Assembly: GCF_001262715.1 (NCBI RefSeq)
Contig: NZ_CP012328.1
Span: 496,001 to 560,000, forward strand
Direction of reading: 5' to 3'
DNA length: 64,000 nt
Source: Spiroplasma turonicum
Lineage (GTDB): Bacteria; Bacillota_I; Bacilli_A; Mycoplasmatales; Mycoplasmataceae
This document shows positions 42,483-52,517 of this stretch, one piece after another; positions within the stretch are counted from its first letter, which is position 1, and each line of letters begins with the position of its first letter. Under the pieces are notes generated by a model. The model did not search any database, had not been told where the DNA came from, and saw only the letters and a program-made list of their open reading frames with translations. A program made the translations under genes and the position numbers.

Positions 42483-43397
42483 ATGCATTCTAAGAATAAA
42501 GTAAAAAATAAATTAAACAAAATTTATACAGTGGATGATGTCGAGGACATTAATCAAGATGATGATTTAGCAATATTTTCAAATTATGATGATGAAAATG
42601 ATTTTAAAAAAATAAACTTTTATAAAACAATTTTTTACAAAGATAAATTTTCAGAGAAAAATTTTAATAATAAATACTTGCTAGAATTATCTTTTAATTA
42701 TTATAATTTAGCTAATAATTTAAAGGTTAATGAACTATTTTTTGATAGTATAGATTTGAAAAGCTTTAAAATAAAAATATTTGATAGCTATTATAATATT
42801 AAAAAGTTTCCATGTTTGATAAAATATAGTAATTTTGATATATTGATTGAATATTTAGATATTAATAACCCATTAATTCTTGCTATTATAAGAACTTGTT
42901 ATTATAAACTTACATATCATTTTCATAAAATAGTTAATGAAAGTATTAATTTAAACATAATTTATTTTGATAATTACATTAAAAATAAGATTTTTATTAA
43001 AGATATTATTAAATTATTAGAAGATCATATTAAAATAATTCTTATTGATGTAATCAATTATATTCTACAAAACAATAACTCAATTGATTATTATGCAGTT
43101 AATCTAATTCTTAATAATTTAATACTTAACAAGTCATATAATAGATTTATTAAGTGGTATAAAAATTATTTAAATAACTTTGTAAATAACCTAACAAATA
43201 ATCATATTGATAACGAAATAAAAAATGCTTTTGATTTTTTTAATCTTAGTTCAGAAAGCTCATATTTGGATTTTAAGGCTAAATATAGAGAACTTTCAAA
43301 AAAATACCATCCAGATAATTCTCATAATAATGATGAAGGTCTAATTTTGAAAGTTAATTATTATAAATTAATTTTAGAGAATTTCTATAATATGTAA
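42483..43397 (+). CDS. Protein with C-terminal J domain
   Basis: This encodes 304 aa from ATG 42483; the ribosome binding site is poor, so the start is uncertain. A -10 box TATAAT lies at 42441-42446. The first 45 residues are acidic and polar. The middle 200 residues are Asn/Ile/Lys-rich and helical without membrane segments. The last 55 residues are a J-domain: ...AFDFFNLSSESSYLDFKAKYRELSKKYHPDNS, with the essential HPD at 276-278 and a truncated last helix. J-domain proteins stimulate DnaK. A J domain at the C-terminus with no zinc finger makes this a DnaJ-like class III protein, not DnaJ itself. The client is unknown. Confidence 0.7.
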   Translation: MHSKNKVKNKLNKIYTVDDVEDINQDDDLAIFSNYDDENDFKKINFYKTIFYKDKFSEKNFNNKYLLELSFNYYNLANNLKVNELFFDSIDLKSFKIKIFDSYYNIKKFPCLIKYSNFDILIEYLDINNPLILAIIRTCYYKLTYHFHKIVNESINLNIIYFDNYIKNKIFIKDIIKLLEDHIKIILIDVINYILQNNNSIDYYAVNLILNNLILNKSYNRFIKWYKNYLNNFVNNLTNNHIDNEIKNAFDFFNLSSESSYLDFKAKYRELSKKYHPDNSHNNDEGLILKVNYYKLILENFYNM

Positions 43398-43416
43398 AAT
43401 AGTAAATATATTTCAT

Positions 43417-43471
43417 AATACAAAATTAATTCTATAATTATTTAAGTGGAGTATTTAATTTTGTATTTTTT
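43417..43471 (+). terminator. Rho-independent terminator
   Basis: The 13-base arms aatacaaaattaa and ttaattttgtatt enclose a 25-base loop and are followed by T-rich sequence, 20 bases after the J-domain gene. Confidence 0.75.
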
Positions 43472-43515
43472 GTTAATATAAAGATTGCTTTAATAAAAGT
43501 ATGATTGTAAACTTA

Positions 43516-43545
43516 TTGGTAAATAATCATTTATAAGATTATAAT
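43516..43545 (+). promoter_or_regulatory. Promoter of the lplA-pdhABCD operon
   Basis: TTGGTA (43516-43521) and TATAAT (43540-43545) are separated by 18 bases, 30 bases upstream of lplA. This is one of the few places where a -35 box can be proposed. Confidence 0.45.
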
Positions 43546-43574
43546 AATAATAGAATTGTAATAAGGGGGAGTTT

Positions 43575-44570
43575 ATGTATATCTATAGAACTGATTGTGT
43601 AGATCCAAAATATAATTTAGCAACTGAGGAATATTTGACTAAAAGTAATAAGTTTGAAGAACCAATTTTATTTTTATGACAAAATGATAATACTATTGTA
43701 GTTGGAAGAAACCAAAATGCTGCTTCAGAAATTAATCTTCAGTCGGCTGAAAGTGATAATGTTAATATAATTAGAAGAAATACTGGTGGTGGGACAGTAT
43801 TCCACGATTTAGGGAATATGAACTTTAGTATTATATATACAGATAAAGAAAATAAGGGAGTCTCGATGTTCTCGCAAATGTTAGAACCAGTTATAGAAAC
43901 GCTTAACCGTCTTGGTGTAAAAGCAGAATTCTCTGGTAGAAATGACATTGTACTTAATGGTAAAAAAATTTCAGGTAATGCAATGTGGAAATATAAAGAT
44001 AGATTTTTACAACATGGTACAATACTATTTAATGCTAATTTAGATAAACTAACTAAATACCTAACAGTCGACAGAGCAAAAATATTGTCAAAGAATATTG
44101 CTTCAATCGCAGCAAGAGTGACAAATATAAACTCAGAAGTAGATGAAAAAATAGACATTATGGTATTTTGAGATGAGTTAATAAATACATATAAAAAAAA
44201 TGACTCAGTAAAAAATTTGGAGCTAACTTCTAATGATATTGAAGAAATTAAATCTATTTATGAAAATAAATATAAAGATCCAAATTGAACATTTACAAAA
44301 AATGCTAATTTTGATTATGTAAATAAAACTAGACTTGAAGGTAAAGGAAGTTTTGAAATTTATATGAATGTAATTGATAATAAAATAAAAAACATAAAAA
44401 TTTTTGGTGATTTTTTAGGTTATTTTGGTACAGAGACACTTGAAGATAAATTAGTAAATGTAGAATATAAAGCAAGTGAAATAAAAAAAGTAATTGAGTC
44501 ATTGAATATTAAAGATATTTTCGGTGAAAACATTGAAGTTCAAGATATCTTAAATTTACTTATTGAATAA
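43575..44570 (+). CDS. lplA: Lipoate-protein ligase A
   Basis: This encodes 331 aa; ATG 43575 follows AAGGGGGAG. The protein attaches lipoate, through lipoyl-AMP, to lysines of lipoyl domains. Landmarks are the N-terminal LATEEYL, VVGRNQNAASEIN, the RRNTGGGTVFHDLGNMNFS lipoate-binding loop (around 70-88) and NGKKISGNAMW with the catalytic Lys. It ends with the LplA C-terminal accessory domain (from about 245). It is the first gene of the pdh cluster, whose E2 and E3 both carry lipoyl domains, so these are its likely substrates. Confidence 0.93.
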
Positions 44571-44579
44571 GGAGAAATA

Positions 44580-45695
44580 ATGAAAACTAAATTTTTAAAT
44601 GTATTTGATCCATTAAAAAATCAAAGAGTTGAATTAATGGATAAAAATGGAAAAGTTTTAAATGAAAAATTAATGCCAAAATTATCTGATAAACAAGTTA
44701 TTGAAGCATATAAATTAATGAATTTATCAAGAAGACAAGATGAATTTCAAAATAAAGTTCAACGTCAAGGTAGATTATTATCTTTTTTATCTTCTACAGG
44801 ACAAGAAGCTAGTGAGGTTGGTTATGCATACCCTCTAATTAAAGGAAAAGATTGATTTGTACCTGGTTATAGGAATAATGCAGCTTGATTAACTGTTGGT
44901 ATGCCAATGAGAAACATAATGTTATATTGAATGGGAAATGAATATGGTTCTAAATCACCAGAAGGAGTTAATTCTTTGCCTCCAAACATAATAATTGGTT
45001 CTCAATATTCACATGCAACTGGTATAGCATTTGCAGAAAAATTTAAAAAAACAGGGGGTGTTGCTTTAACAACTACTGGAGATGGTGGAATGAGTGAAGG
45101 TGAAACTTATGAAGCAATGAATTTTGCTAAACTACACGAGTTACCTGTGATATTTGTTTGTGAAAACAATAAATGAGCTATTTCTACACCATATGCAAAA
45201 TCTACTAAAGCAATTAATATTGCTGTAAAAGGGATAGGTGTTGGAGTTCCATCAATAAAAGTTGATGGAAATGATTTTTTTGCAGTTTATGCAGTTGTTG
45301 AAGAAGCATTGGATTATGCAAGAAATGGTAACGGACCAGTACTTATTGAGTGTGATACTTATAGACTTGGAGCCCATTCTTCATCTGATAACCCTAAAAT
45401 TTATCGACCTGAAGATGAATTTCAGGATGCATTAACTAAAGACCCTTTGATAAGAATTAAAAATTACTTAATCAATAAAGGTGTTTGAGATGATAAAAAA
45501 CAAGAAAAACTTGATAAAGAACAAGATGAATTTATTTCTAATGAATTTGACTACGCAGAAAAAAATAAAAATTACCCTTTAGAGGATGTTTTCAATTTTA
45601 TTTATGCTGAAAAAACACCTGAGTTAGAAGAACAATATAAAGAAGCAAAAGAATTTTTTGAAAAATATCCTGAAGCAAAAGGAGGACACCACTAA
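44580..45695 (+). CDS. pdhA: Pyruvate dehydrogenase E1 alpha subunit
   Basis: This encodes 371 aa; ATG 44580 follows AAGGAG, 9 bases after lplA. The thiamine diphosphate motif GDGGMSEGETYEAMNFAKL...ENNKW (around 169-200) is complete. YRLGAHSSSDNPKIYR near residue 262 is the regulatory-loop region of E1 alpha proteins, and GHH occurs at the very C-terminus. With PdhB it decarboxylates pyruvate and transfers the acetyl group to the lipoyl arm of E2. The stop codon overlaps the pdhB start (TAATG). Confidence 0.95.
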
Positions 45696-46687
45696 TGCCA
45701 AAAATTTTAAATAATGTAAAAGCAGTTTCTGAAGCCCTTGATGTAGCAATGGATAAGTGGAAAGAAGTTGTAGTATATGGTGAAGATGCAGGTTTTGAAG
45801 GAGGGGTTTTTAGAGCTACAGAAGGATTGCAAGCTAAATATGGAGAAGAAAGATGTTTTGATGCTCCAATTAGTGAAGCATTATTCGCAGGACTTGCAAT
45901 TGGTATGTCTTTAAATGGATTGAAACCTGTTGTAGAACTTCAATTTGAAGGTCTTGGTTGAGCTTCATTACAAAATATACTTGGACACATGGGTAGAATG
46001 AGAAATAGAACTAGAGGAAAATACCCAACCCCAGTAGTTATAAGAATGCCTATGGGTGGGGGAATTAGAGCACTAGAATTGCACTCTGAGGCCATGGAGG
46101 CTATATATGCACATACTCCTGGAATTAAAGTGGTATGTCCATCAACTCCTTATGACACAAAAGGCTTAATACTAGCCGCAATTGATTCACCAGACCCAGT
46201 GATTGTTTTTGAACCAACAAAACTTTATAGAGCATTCAAACAAGAGATACCAGATGGTTTTTATACTGTTCCAATCGGTGAAGCTTTTAAAATACAAGAA
46301 GGAAATGACTTAACTGTAGTAACTTATGGTGCACAAACTGTTGATTGCCAAAAAGCAATAGAAAGTTTTGAAGAAAAAAACCCTGATAAAACAATTGAAT
46401 TAATTGATTTAAGAAGTTTAAAACCTTGAGATAAAAAAATGATTTGTGATTCTGTCAAAAAAACTGGAAGATTATTAGTGGTACATGAAGCTATAAAATC
46501 ATTTTCTATATCATCAGAAATTATTGCATCAGTTAATGAAGAGTGTTTTGAATACTTAAAAGCACCATTATCAAGATGTACTGGTTATGATATTGTAATA
46601 CCATTTGATTCAGGTGAAGGATATCACCAACCAAATCCAATAAGAATACAAGCAAAAATAGAAGATGTATTAAATTATAAATTTTAA
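45695..46687 (+). CDS. pdhB: Pyruvate dehydrogenase E1 beta subunit
   Basis: This encodes 330 aa and overlaps pdhA by one base (TAATG), with AAAGGAGG upstream. It matches transketolase-like E1 beta subunits: VYGEDAGFEGGVFRATEGLQ with the Glu that activates thiamine diphosphate, PISEALFAGLAIGMSLNG, the pyrimidine-binding region VELQFEGLG, and the C-terminal transketolase domain (EAIKSFSISSEI). It forms the E1 heterotetramer with PdhA. Confidence 0.95.
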
Positions 46688-46704
46688 TACAGAGGAGAGA
46701 ATAT

Positions 46705-48060
46705 ATGTTTAAAGTTAAATTTGCAGATATTGGAGAAGGTTTAACAGAAGGTGTTGTAACTGAAGTGCATGTAAAAGTTGGTGACAATATAAAAAATGGA
46801 GAAGCACTATTTAATGTTGAAACAGATAAAGTTAACTCAGATATTTTTGCGCCAGTTGATGGAAAAATATCTAAAGTATTAATAGAACAGGGCCAAGAAA
46901 TAAAAGTTGGAGATGTTGTAATTGAAATTGATGATGGCAAAGAAAATACTGACTCACCACCAAAAGTATTAGAAGATGTAAAGGATGAAGAAAATGCTTC
47001 TGTTGTTGGTGCTACACCAGTATCAAATGATATTATAAACAGAATTAATGTTTCTGATAAACCAAATAATACTAATAATTTTATAAATCAAGAAAGTATT
47101 ATTGATAATAGTAATGCAAATGTCAAGGCTTCTCCTTTAGCTAGAAAAATGGCTGCAGTATTAGGAGTTGATTTATCAAAAGTTACACCAAGTGGTCCAA
47201 ATAATAGAATTTTAGCTTTTGATATCCAAAGTTATTCTTCAGAATCAAATAATCACACAAATAATATTGCAAACAATAATGATGCTATTATCTCAAATAG
47301 TAAAAATAATAAAAACATTGATTACAATAATCCAAGTATTACTGTTCCTGAATTTAATGAACAACTATCATTTAATTCTGTACCAATGAACCCAATTAGA
47401 AAAGCAACTGTAAAAGCTATGGATATTGCTCATAGTAAAGTAGCATCATTTACAGGGTTTAAAAATGTTGATATAACAGAATTAGTTAATTTAAGAAATC
47501 AATTAAAAAGTTTTGCAGATACTCAAAGTGTAAAATTAACTTATTTAGCTTTCATAATAAAAGCTGTTACATTATCATTAAAAGATATGCCCAATTTAAA
47601 CGTTAGAATTGATGAAGAAAATAAAGCAATAAAATTTGCAAATCAAATTAATATAGGTATGGCTTGTGATACACCTGATGGATTAATGGTACCTGTTATA
47701 AAGAGTGCTGATAAATTAAGTGTTTTACAAATTGCTGTTAAAATTAATGAATTGGCAAATAAAGCAAGAACAAAAAAATTATCAATGAACGAAATGACTG
47801 GTGCAACTTTTACAATCAGTAATTTTGGTTCTGTAGGATTAGATTTTGCAACACCAATTGTAAATTACCCTGAATCAGCAATTTTAGGTGTAGGTACAAT
47901 AACTAAATCACCTGGTGTTATAAATGATCAAATAGAAATAAGAGATTTTATGCCGTTTTCATTAACTGCAGATCATAAAGTAATAGATGGTGCAGATGCT
48001 GGGAGATTTTTACAAAGGGTATCTTACTATTTACAAAATCCAGCAATATTGCTAGTTTAG
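46705..48060 (+). CDS. pdhC: Dihydrolipoamide acetyltransferase E2
   Basis: This encodes 451 aa; ATG 46705 follows AGAGGAGAG. A single lipoyl domain occupies residues 1-75, with the lipoylated Lys42 in [10 protein letters not shown] linker with [14 protein letters not shown] leads to a peripheral subunit-binding domain (about 133-170, [19 protein letters not shown]). A second Asn/Ser-rich linker precedes the catalytic domain (about 225-451). That domain holds the catalytic motif [14 protein letters not shown]; His and Asp are both present. It moves acetyl groups to CoA and forms the core of the complex. Confidence 0.95.
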   Translation: MFKVKFADIGEGLTEGVVTEVHVKVGDNIKNGEALFNVETDKVNSDIFAPVDGKISKVLIEQGQEIKVGDVVIEIDDGKENTDSPPKVLEDVKDEENASVVGATPVSNDIINRINVSDKPNNTNNFINQESIIDNSNANVKASPLARKMAAVLGVDLSKVTPSGPNNRILAFDIQSYSSESNNHTNNIANNNDAIISNSKNNKNIDYNNPSITVPEFNEQLSFNSVPMNPIRKATVKAMDIAHSKVASFTGFKNVDITELVNLRNQLKSFADTQSVKLTYLAFIIKAVTLSLKDMPNLNVRIDEENKAIKFANQINIGMACDTPDGLMVPVIKSADKLSVLQIAVKINELANKARTKKLSMNEMTGATFTISNFGSVGLDFATPIVNYPESAILGVGTITKSPGVINDQIEIRDFMPFSLTADHKVIDGADAGRFLQRVSYYLQNPAILLV

Positions 48061-48073
48061 AGGAGATATAAAA

Positions 48074-49939
48074 ATGTTTAAAGTAAAGTTTGCAGATATT
48101 GGAGAAGGTTTAACAGAAGGTGTAGTTACAGAGGTTTTTGTTAAAACAGGAGAAGTTGTAAAAAATGGTCAGGCATTATTTAATGTTGAAACAGATAAAG
48201 TTAACTCAGATATTTTTTCCCCAACTGATGGAATAATTTCAAATGTTCTAATAAAATCAGGTCAAGAAATTAAAGTTGGAGATGTCGTTATTGAAATTGA
48301 TGATGGTAAAGTAGAAAGTGTTGAAAAAGAAAAAAAAGTCACACCAGTTGAAGAAAATGCATCTGTTGTTGGTGCTACACCAGTATCAAATGATTTAATT
48401 CAAAGAGGAAGAAAGAGACAGATACCTTTAGTTGAAAAAGTTAATAGTATTTTAGAAAGTCCAAAACCATTTGCTATTCAAAATGGTCCATCAACAGAAT
48501 TAAAACCTGCTCCTAAATATATCTCTAACAATCCTGAAAATCATTATGATGTTATAATGGTTGGAGCTGGTGTTGGTGGTTATGTTGGTGCTATAAAGTG
48601 CTCAAGATTAGGTCTTAAAACTCTTATAATTGAAAAAGAAAAATATGGAGGAGTATGTCTTAATATTGGTTGTATCCCAACAAAAACATTGCTTAAATCT
48701 GCTGACTTATTTGAACAAATTACAAAAGCAGAAAAATATGGTATAAAAGTCGATTTAAAAGGAGTTAAGGCTGATTGAGAATCGATACAAAAAAGAAAAA
48801 CTGATGTTGTTTCTAAATTAACTTCAGGTGTAAAAGGTTTATTGAAAAAAAATAATGTAACAATTGTTGAAGGAAACGCAATTGCATTAGATAAAAATAC
48901 TATTAAAGTTAATGATTCAAAATATACTTGTGACAACTTGATTATAGCAACTGGTAGTGTACCAAATTCAATGAATTTACCAGGTTCTGATGATGCAATA
49001 AAAAGTGGGTTTTTAATTGATTCAACTGGAGCTTTAGAATTACCTAAAATTCCAAAAAATTTAGTAATAATTGGTGGTGGTGTAATAGGTGTTGAGTTTG
49101 CCTGTGTATATAAAAGATTAGGTACAAAAGTAACAATATTACAATTTTTACCAACAATACTTGAAATGCTTGATGGTGATGTTACTAAAGAAATGACTAA
49201 AGAATTAATAAATAGAGGAAATTTAGAAATAATAACTGGAGCATCTACTAAAGAGTTTAAAAATAATGAAGTTATATATGAAAAAGATGGCAAGCTTCAT
49301 TCAATTAAAGCTGATTATTGTTTACAGTCAGTTGGTAGAAAAACTGTTACAACCGGTTTTGAAAGTATAGGATTAAACATTAATGAACGTAATCATATAG
49401 TAATTAACGAATATTGTGAAACAAATATTGACGGAGTTTATGCAATTGGTGATGTTACTGGAAAAATGATGTTAGCTCATGTTGCTTCATATCAAGGTTT
49501 AATAGCAGCTAATAGAATAGCAAGAAGACTTAATAAAGAACATGCAGAAAATTTAATAATGGATTATAATAAAGTTCCAAGTTGTATTTATACACATCCT
49601 GAAGTTGCTATGATTGGTAAAACTGAAGAACAATTGAAAAAAGAAGGTATTGATTATAAGGCTTATAAGTTCCCATTTGCAGCAATTGGTAAAGCATTAG
49701 CAGATGGTAATACCACAGGTTTTGTAAAATTAATTTGTGAACCAACCTATAAACAAATTATTGGCGCTCATATTATTTCTAATACAGCAACAGATATGAT
49801 CTCTGAAATTACAACATTAATGGAAGCTGAAGGAACAATTACTGAACTTGCAAAAGCAATACATCCTCACCCAACTTTAAGTGAAGCAGTATGAGAAGCA
49901 GCTGAGGCTTTAGAATTTGGAAAGCCTATAAATTTTTAA
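48074..49939 (+). CDS. pdhD: Dihydrolipoamide dehydrogenase E3 with N-terminal lipoyl domain
   Basis: This encodes 621 aa, about 150 more than a plain E3. Residues 1-80 are a lipoyl domain almost identical to that of PdhC, with Lys42 in VETDKVNSD, and the same linker [14 protein letters not shown] follows. The flavoprotein starts near 155 with the FAD motif [12 protein letters not shown]. It has the redox disulfide CLNIGC, the NAD-binding [12 protein letters not shown], and AIGDVTG. It ends with the catalytic His in [10 protein letters not shown]. It reoxidises dihydrolipoamide. E3 with a lipoyl domain is known in several Mollicutes and Firmicutes. No clear terminator follows. Confidence 0.95.
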
Positions 49940-50227
49940 GTTTAAATTCAATAGTTTATAACCTTATAATTATTACAAATTTGCAATGTTTGAATTAATA
50001 ATAAATTATGTCGCTTAAATATATTGTTTTATTAATTTTATTTTAACTTTATATAGATTTATTTGTAATATTATATAAATATCATAATATTTAAGTATTA
50101 CTTCTTTTTAAAATAAAGAAATTAAGTAGAGGTGCAATTTTGTTTGCATTTTTTAAACATATGTAAGTTGATAAATAATCTTTTTCAATGTATAATAATA
50201 TGGACTCAAAGGAGTTAAAATAAATAA

Positions 50228-50602
50228 ATGAACAATGAAATTAAAATTGTTAAATCAAGAACAAAAAAAATATTAATTATAACAATAATTTCCTTATTTT
50301 TTTCTATTGCAGGGCTTATTGGTTTTATTTTTCTTTATAAAGATTTTAGAAAAATGTATTTATTAGCACCTCTTTTTCTTTTTTTAATTTTTTTGATTTG
50401 TTGTATTTTGTCTTTAATTGGTGGACTTATATTTTTGTTTAAGAATAGAAAATTAGATTCATTAAAAAAATTAAAAGCTAAAACTGCCTTAGAACTAGGA
50501 ATATTTTATTTTAAAATCTTATCTATTATTGAACAATTCACTAATTTAAGTGCAAAAAATGCTAGTTTAAATAAAGGTGATGAGTATGAAGAAAAAAAAT
50601 AG
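50228..50602 (+). CDS. Small membrane protein, unknown
   Basis: This encodes 124 aa from ATG 50228, with AAAGGAG 14 bases upstream. A short basic N-terminus (KIVKSRTKK) is followed by two hydrophobic segments (about 14-35 and 43-68). A basic and then helical cytoplasmic tail of 50 residues ends in acidic DEYEEKK. No family was recognised. The end overlaps the next start by 17 bases, so the two genes are translationally coupled and their products may form a complex. Confidence 0.65.
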   Translation: MNNEIKIVKSRTKKILIITIISLFFSIAGLIGFIFLYKDFRKMYLLAPLFLFLIFLICCILSLIGGLIFLFKNRKLDSLKKLKAKTALELGIFYFKILSIIEQFTNLSAKNASLNKGDEYEEKK

Positions 50603-51446
50603 TTTATTAAAGGATTATAAAAAAACGATAAAGAATTATATTAAGTTTTTACCACTTAATTTTTTTGTATATATATTAGATTTATTAGTATTTGCATCAT
50701 TGGTCTCTATTTTTATAACAAATAGACTTGTTGAAATAGAGTCATTGTCTTGAGTTATTATTTCTCTATGTTTATATACAATTTTCAGGTTTTCATTTTT
50801 AAATTGATTTCAAAAAAATAAATATTATAAAAAAATATTAGTATATGATTTTCAAGGAAAAGTTGGCGATGGTGATATGGTCTTGAAAAGAGAAGTATCA
50901 TATAATTCAATCAGCTTTTGAGTAGTTCTTATAGTTATAAACCTATCTACAGCTGTTATAGTTAATTATGAGGTTTCTACATTTCTTACAAATCAAAAAT
51001 ACATGTTAGCTATAACAAATACATCTTTAAATATGTTATTATTGCCATCTTTTTTATCTTCTTTCCAACAAATTGGCCAAATTGACAAAAGTGTAGCATC
51101 AAATTACATTAATTTAGTTAAAGACCAATATTTTTCAAATAAGGATTTATTTGAGAATTGTGAGTTTGAAGATAATTATTTAAATTTAAAGTTTACAAAG
51201 AGCGACTTAACATCTAAAAATGGTTTATTTATTTTTGTAGATAAAGATATTTTTAATCAAGCAGATATTGCAGAACTTTATGAAATAAATAAAACTATAT
51301 TAAATACATATAAAAATATTTGAGAAAATTATTACACATTTTTAAAAAAGAAAAATGAAATAAAAGTTTCAAAAGTAAAATTACAAACTCAATATTGAAT
51401 TGAAAGAATATATGATCACATCTTTATAGATTTCTTTAATGTTTAA
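50586..51446 (+). CDS. Membrane protein coupled to the preceding gene, unknown
   Basis: This encodes 286 aa from ATG 50586 inside the end of the previous gene, with AAAGGTGATG as ribosome binding site. Four hydrophobic segments lie at about 18-42, 50-68, 108-130 and 138-155 (the last reading LAITNTSLNMLLLPSFLSS). A 130-residue cytoplasmic domain follows, with mixed charge and aromatic residues (WENYYTFLKKKNEIKV). No motif was recognised. A terminator follows, so 50228 and 50586 form a two-gene operon. Confidence 0.65.
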
Positions 51447-51447
51447 T

Positions 51448-51502
51448 AAAATACCAAAAAAAACACCCAAATTAGTTGGTTTTTAAATGGTATTTTTTTT
51501 AA
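51448..51502 (+). terminator. Rho-independent terminator
   Basis: The arms aatacca/tggtatt, with inner pairing of ccaa with ttgg, are followed by eight T, right after the 50586 gene. Confidence 0.75.
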
Positions 51503-51567
51503 TTAATTTGCATTTTTTTTAAAAAGTATCTATAATAGTAATAGAAAGTTTATTGATAGGGTTATAT

Positions 51568-52371
51568 ATGATAGAAAATGTGATAAAGAAAGTTAATATT
51601 ACACGTAAATCAGTCATTAATTATATAGTTTTAGCAATATTTGGTTTATGTTTTTTTGTGTCTACACTACTTGACCCATGCAATGACGAAACTCTTTATA
51701 AAAGAATAACAATTTTTAAAATTGTTTTTGGAATTTTAATTGTTTTGTGAATTTTATTTAAGTTTTATTTAGAAATGTCTAGATTAATCAAGAGATTTAG
51801 ATTAAGTTATGGTTTAGTTAAAAGTTATGATTGGTTTTTAAGAATTGAAAATCTTTGAACATTTATTAAAACTTTCTTATTAATAATACCTTTTTTTGCA
51901 TTAGACATATATTGGTTTTTAACCACAATAAATAAAATGGAAGATTTTGAGATTTTTTCACTTGAACTTGCAAATAGTTTTTCAGGAGATTTTCTTAATA
52001 AATTTGGATTTTTAACTAATCAAAAGTTATTTTTGGTAGGTGCAACATTTATGTGAGCAGTTTTTGCATCTTTAAGTTTAGCTACAATAGTTTATATAGG
52101 TTATAAAATCTCTATGAAAAGATTCACAAATAGATTAATAAAAAATATTGAAAAAATTTCAAATAATTGTAAACAATCTAAAGAATACAAAGAACTATTA
52201 GGTGATAACACAACTGAATTAAATAAAGATAAAGAAAATATCGAAAAAACATGTTTTTTCATTAGAGAAAAAAGCATTTTTATTGTTGTTAAAATCAAAT
52301 TCTCAGAAATGTGAAAAGATGTAAAAAAAGGAACGTGGCCACCTCGATTAATAAATTTCGGGGAATATTAA
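51568..52371 (+). CDS. Four-helix membrane protein, unknown
   Basis: This encodes 267 aa; ATG 51568 is chosen over the in-frame TTG 51553 because ATAGGG lies 7 bases upstream of it. Hydrophobic segments lie at about 16-36, 46-68, 93-120 and 150-180. A strongly charged C-terminal domain (EKISNNCKQSKEYKELL and onward) is probably cytoplasmic. The last residues, KKGTWPPRLINFGEY, are unusually rich in proline and aromatics. The layout resembles the 50586 product (helices, then a charged tail), so the three genes 50228-52371 may be related in role. No family was recognised. Confidence 0.65.
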
Positions 52372-52449
52372 TTTAATTACAAGTGTTATGATTTTATTTA
52401 TCTGTGCATAACATTTGTTGTGCATATGAAATATATAAGATAATATAAA

Positions 52450-52473
52450 AGAGTTTTAATAACTCTTTTTTTT
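52450..52473 (+). terminator. Rho-independent terminator
   Basis: The hairpin aagagtt/aactctt is followed by eight T, 80 bases after the 51568 gene and just before the valS promoter. Confidence 0.8.
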
Positions 52474-52479
52474 AATTAT

Positions 52480-52488
52480 TGGTATAAT
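52480..52488 (+). promoter_or_regulatory. Extended -10 promoter (TGGTATAAT) of valS
   Basis: TGnTATAAT lies 30 bases before the valS start. The leader is too short for a T-box, so valS is not controlled by one here. Confidence 0.55.
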
Positions 52489-52517
52489 TAACTTAGAAAA
52501 TTTTAAATGAGGTTTTT

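Noticed and set aside
43739-44158. Minus-strand open frame opposite lplA
   Set aside because: It is an antisense shadow; lplA motifs are intact on the plus strand.
48580-49293. A 237-codon minus-strand open frame opposite pdhD
   Set aside because: pdhD covers it with all catalytic motifs. The antisense product has no recognisable features and no ribosome binding site.
52489-52517. T-box riboswitch upstream of valS
   Set aside because: The leader between the promoter and the start codon is only about 25 bases, too short for a T-box.
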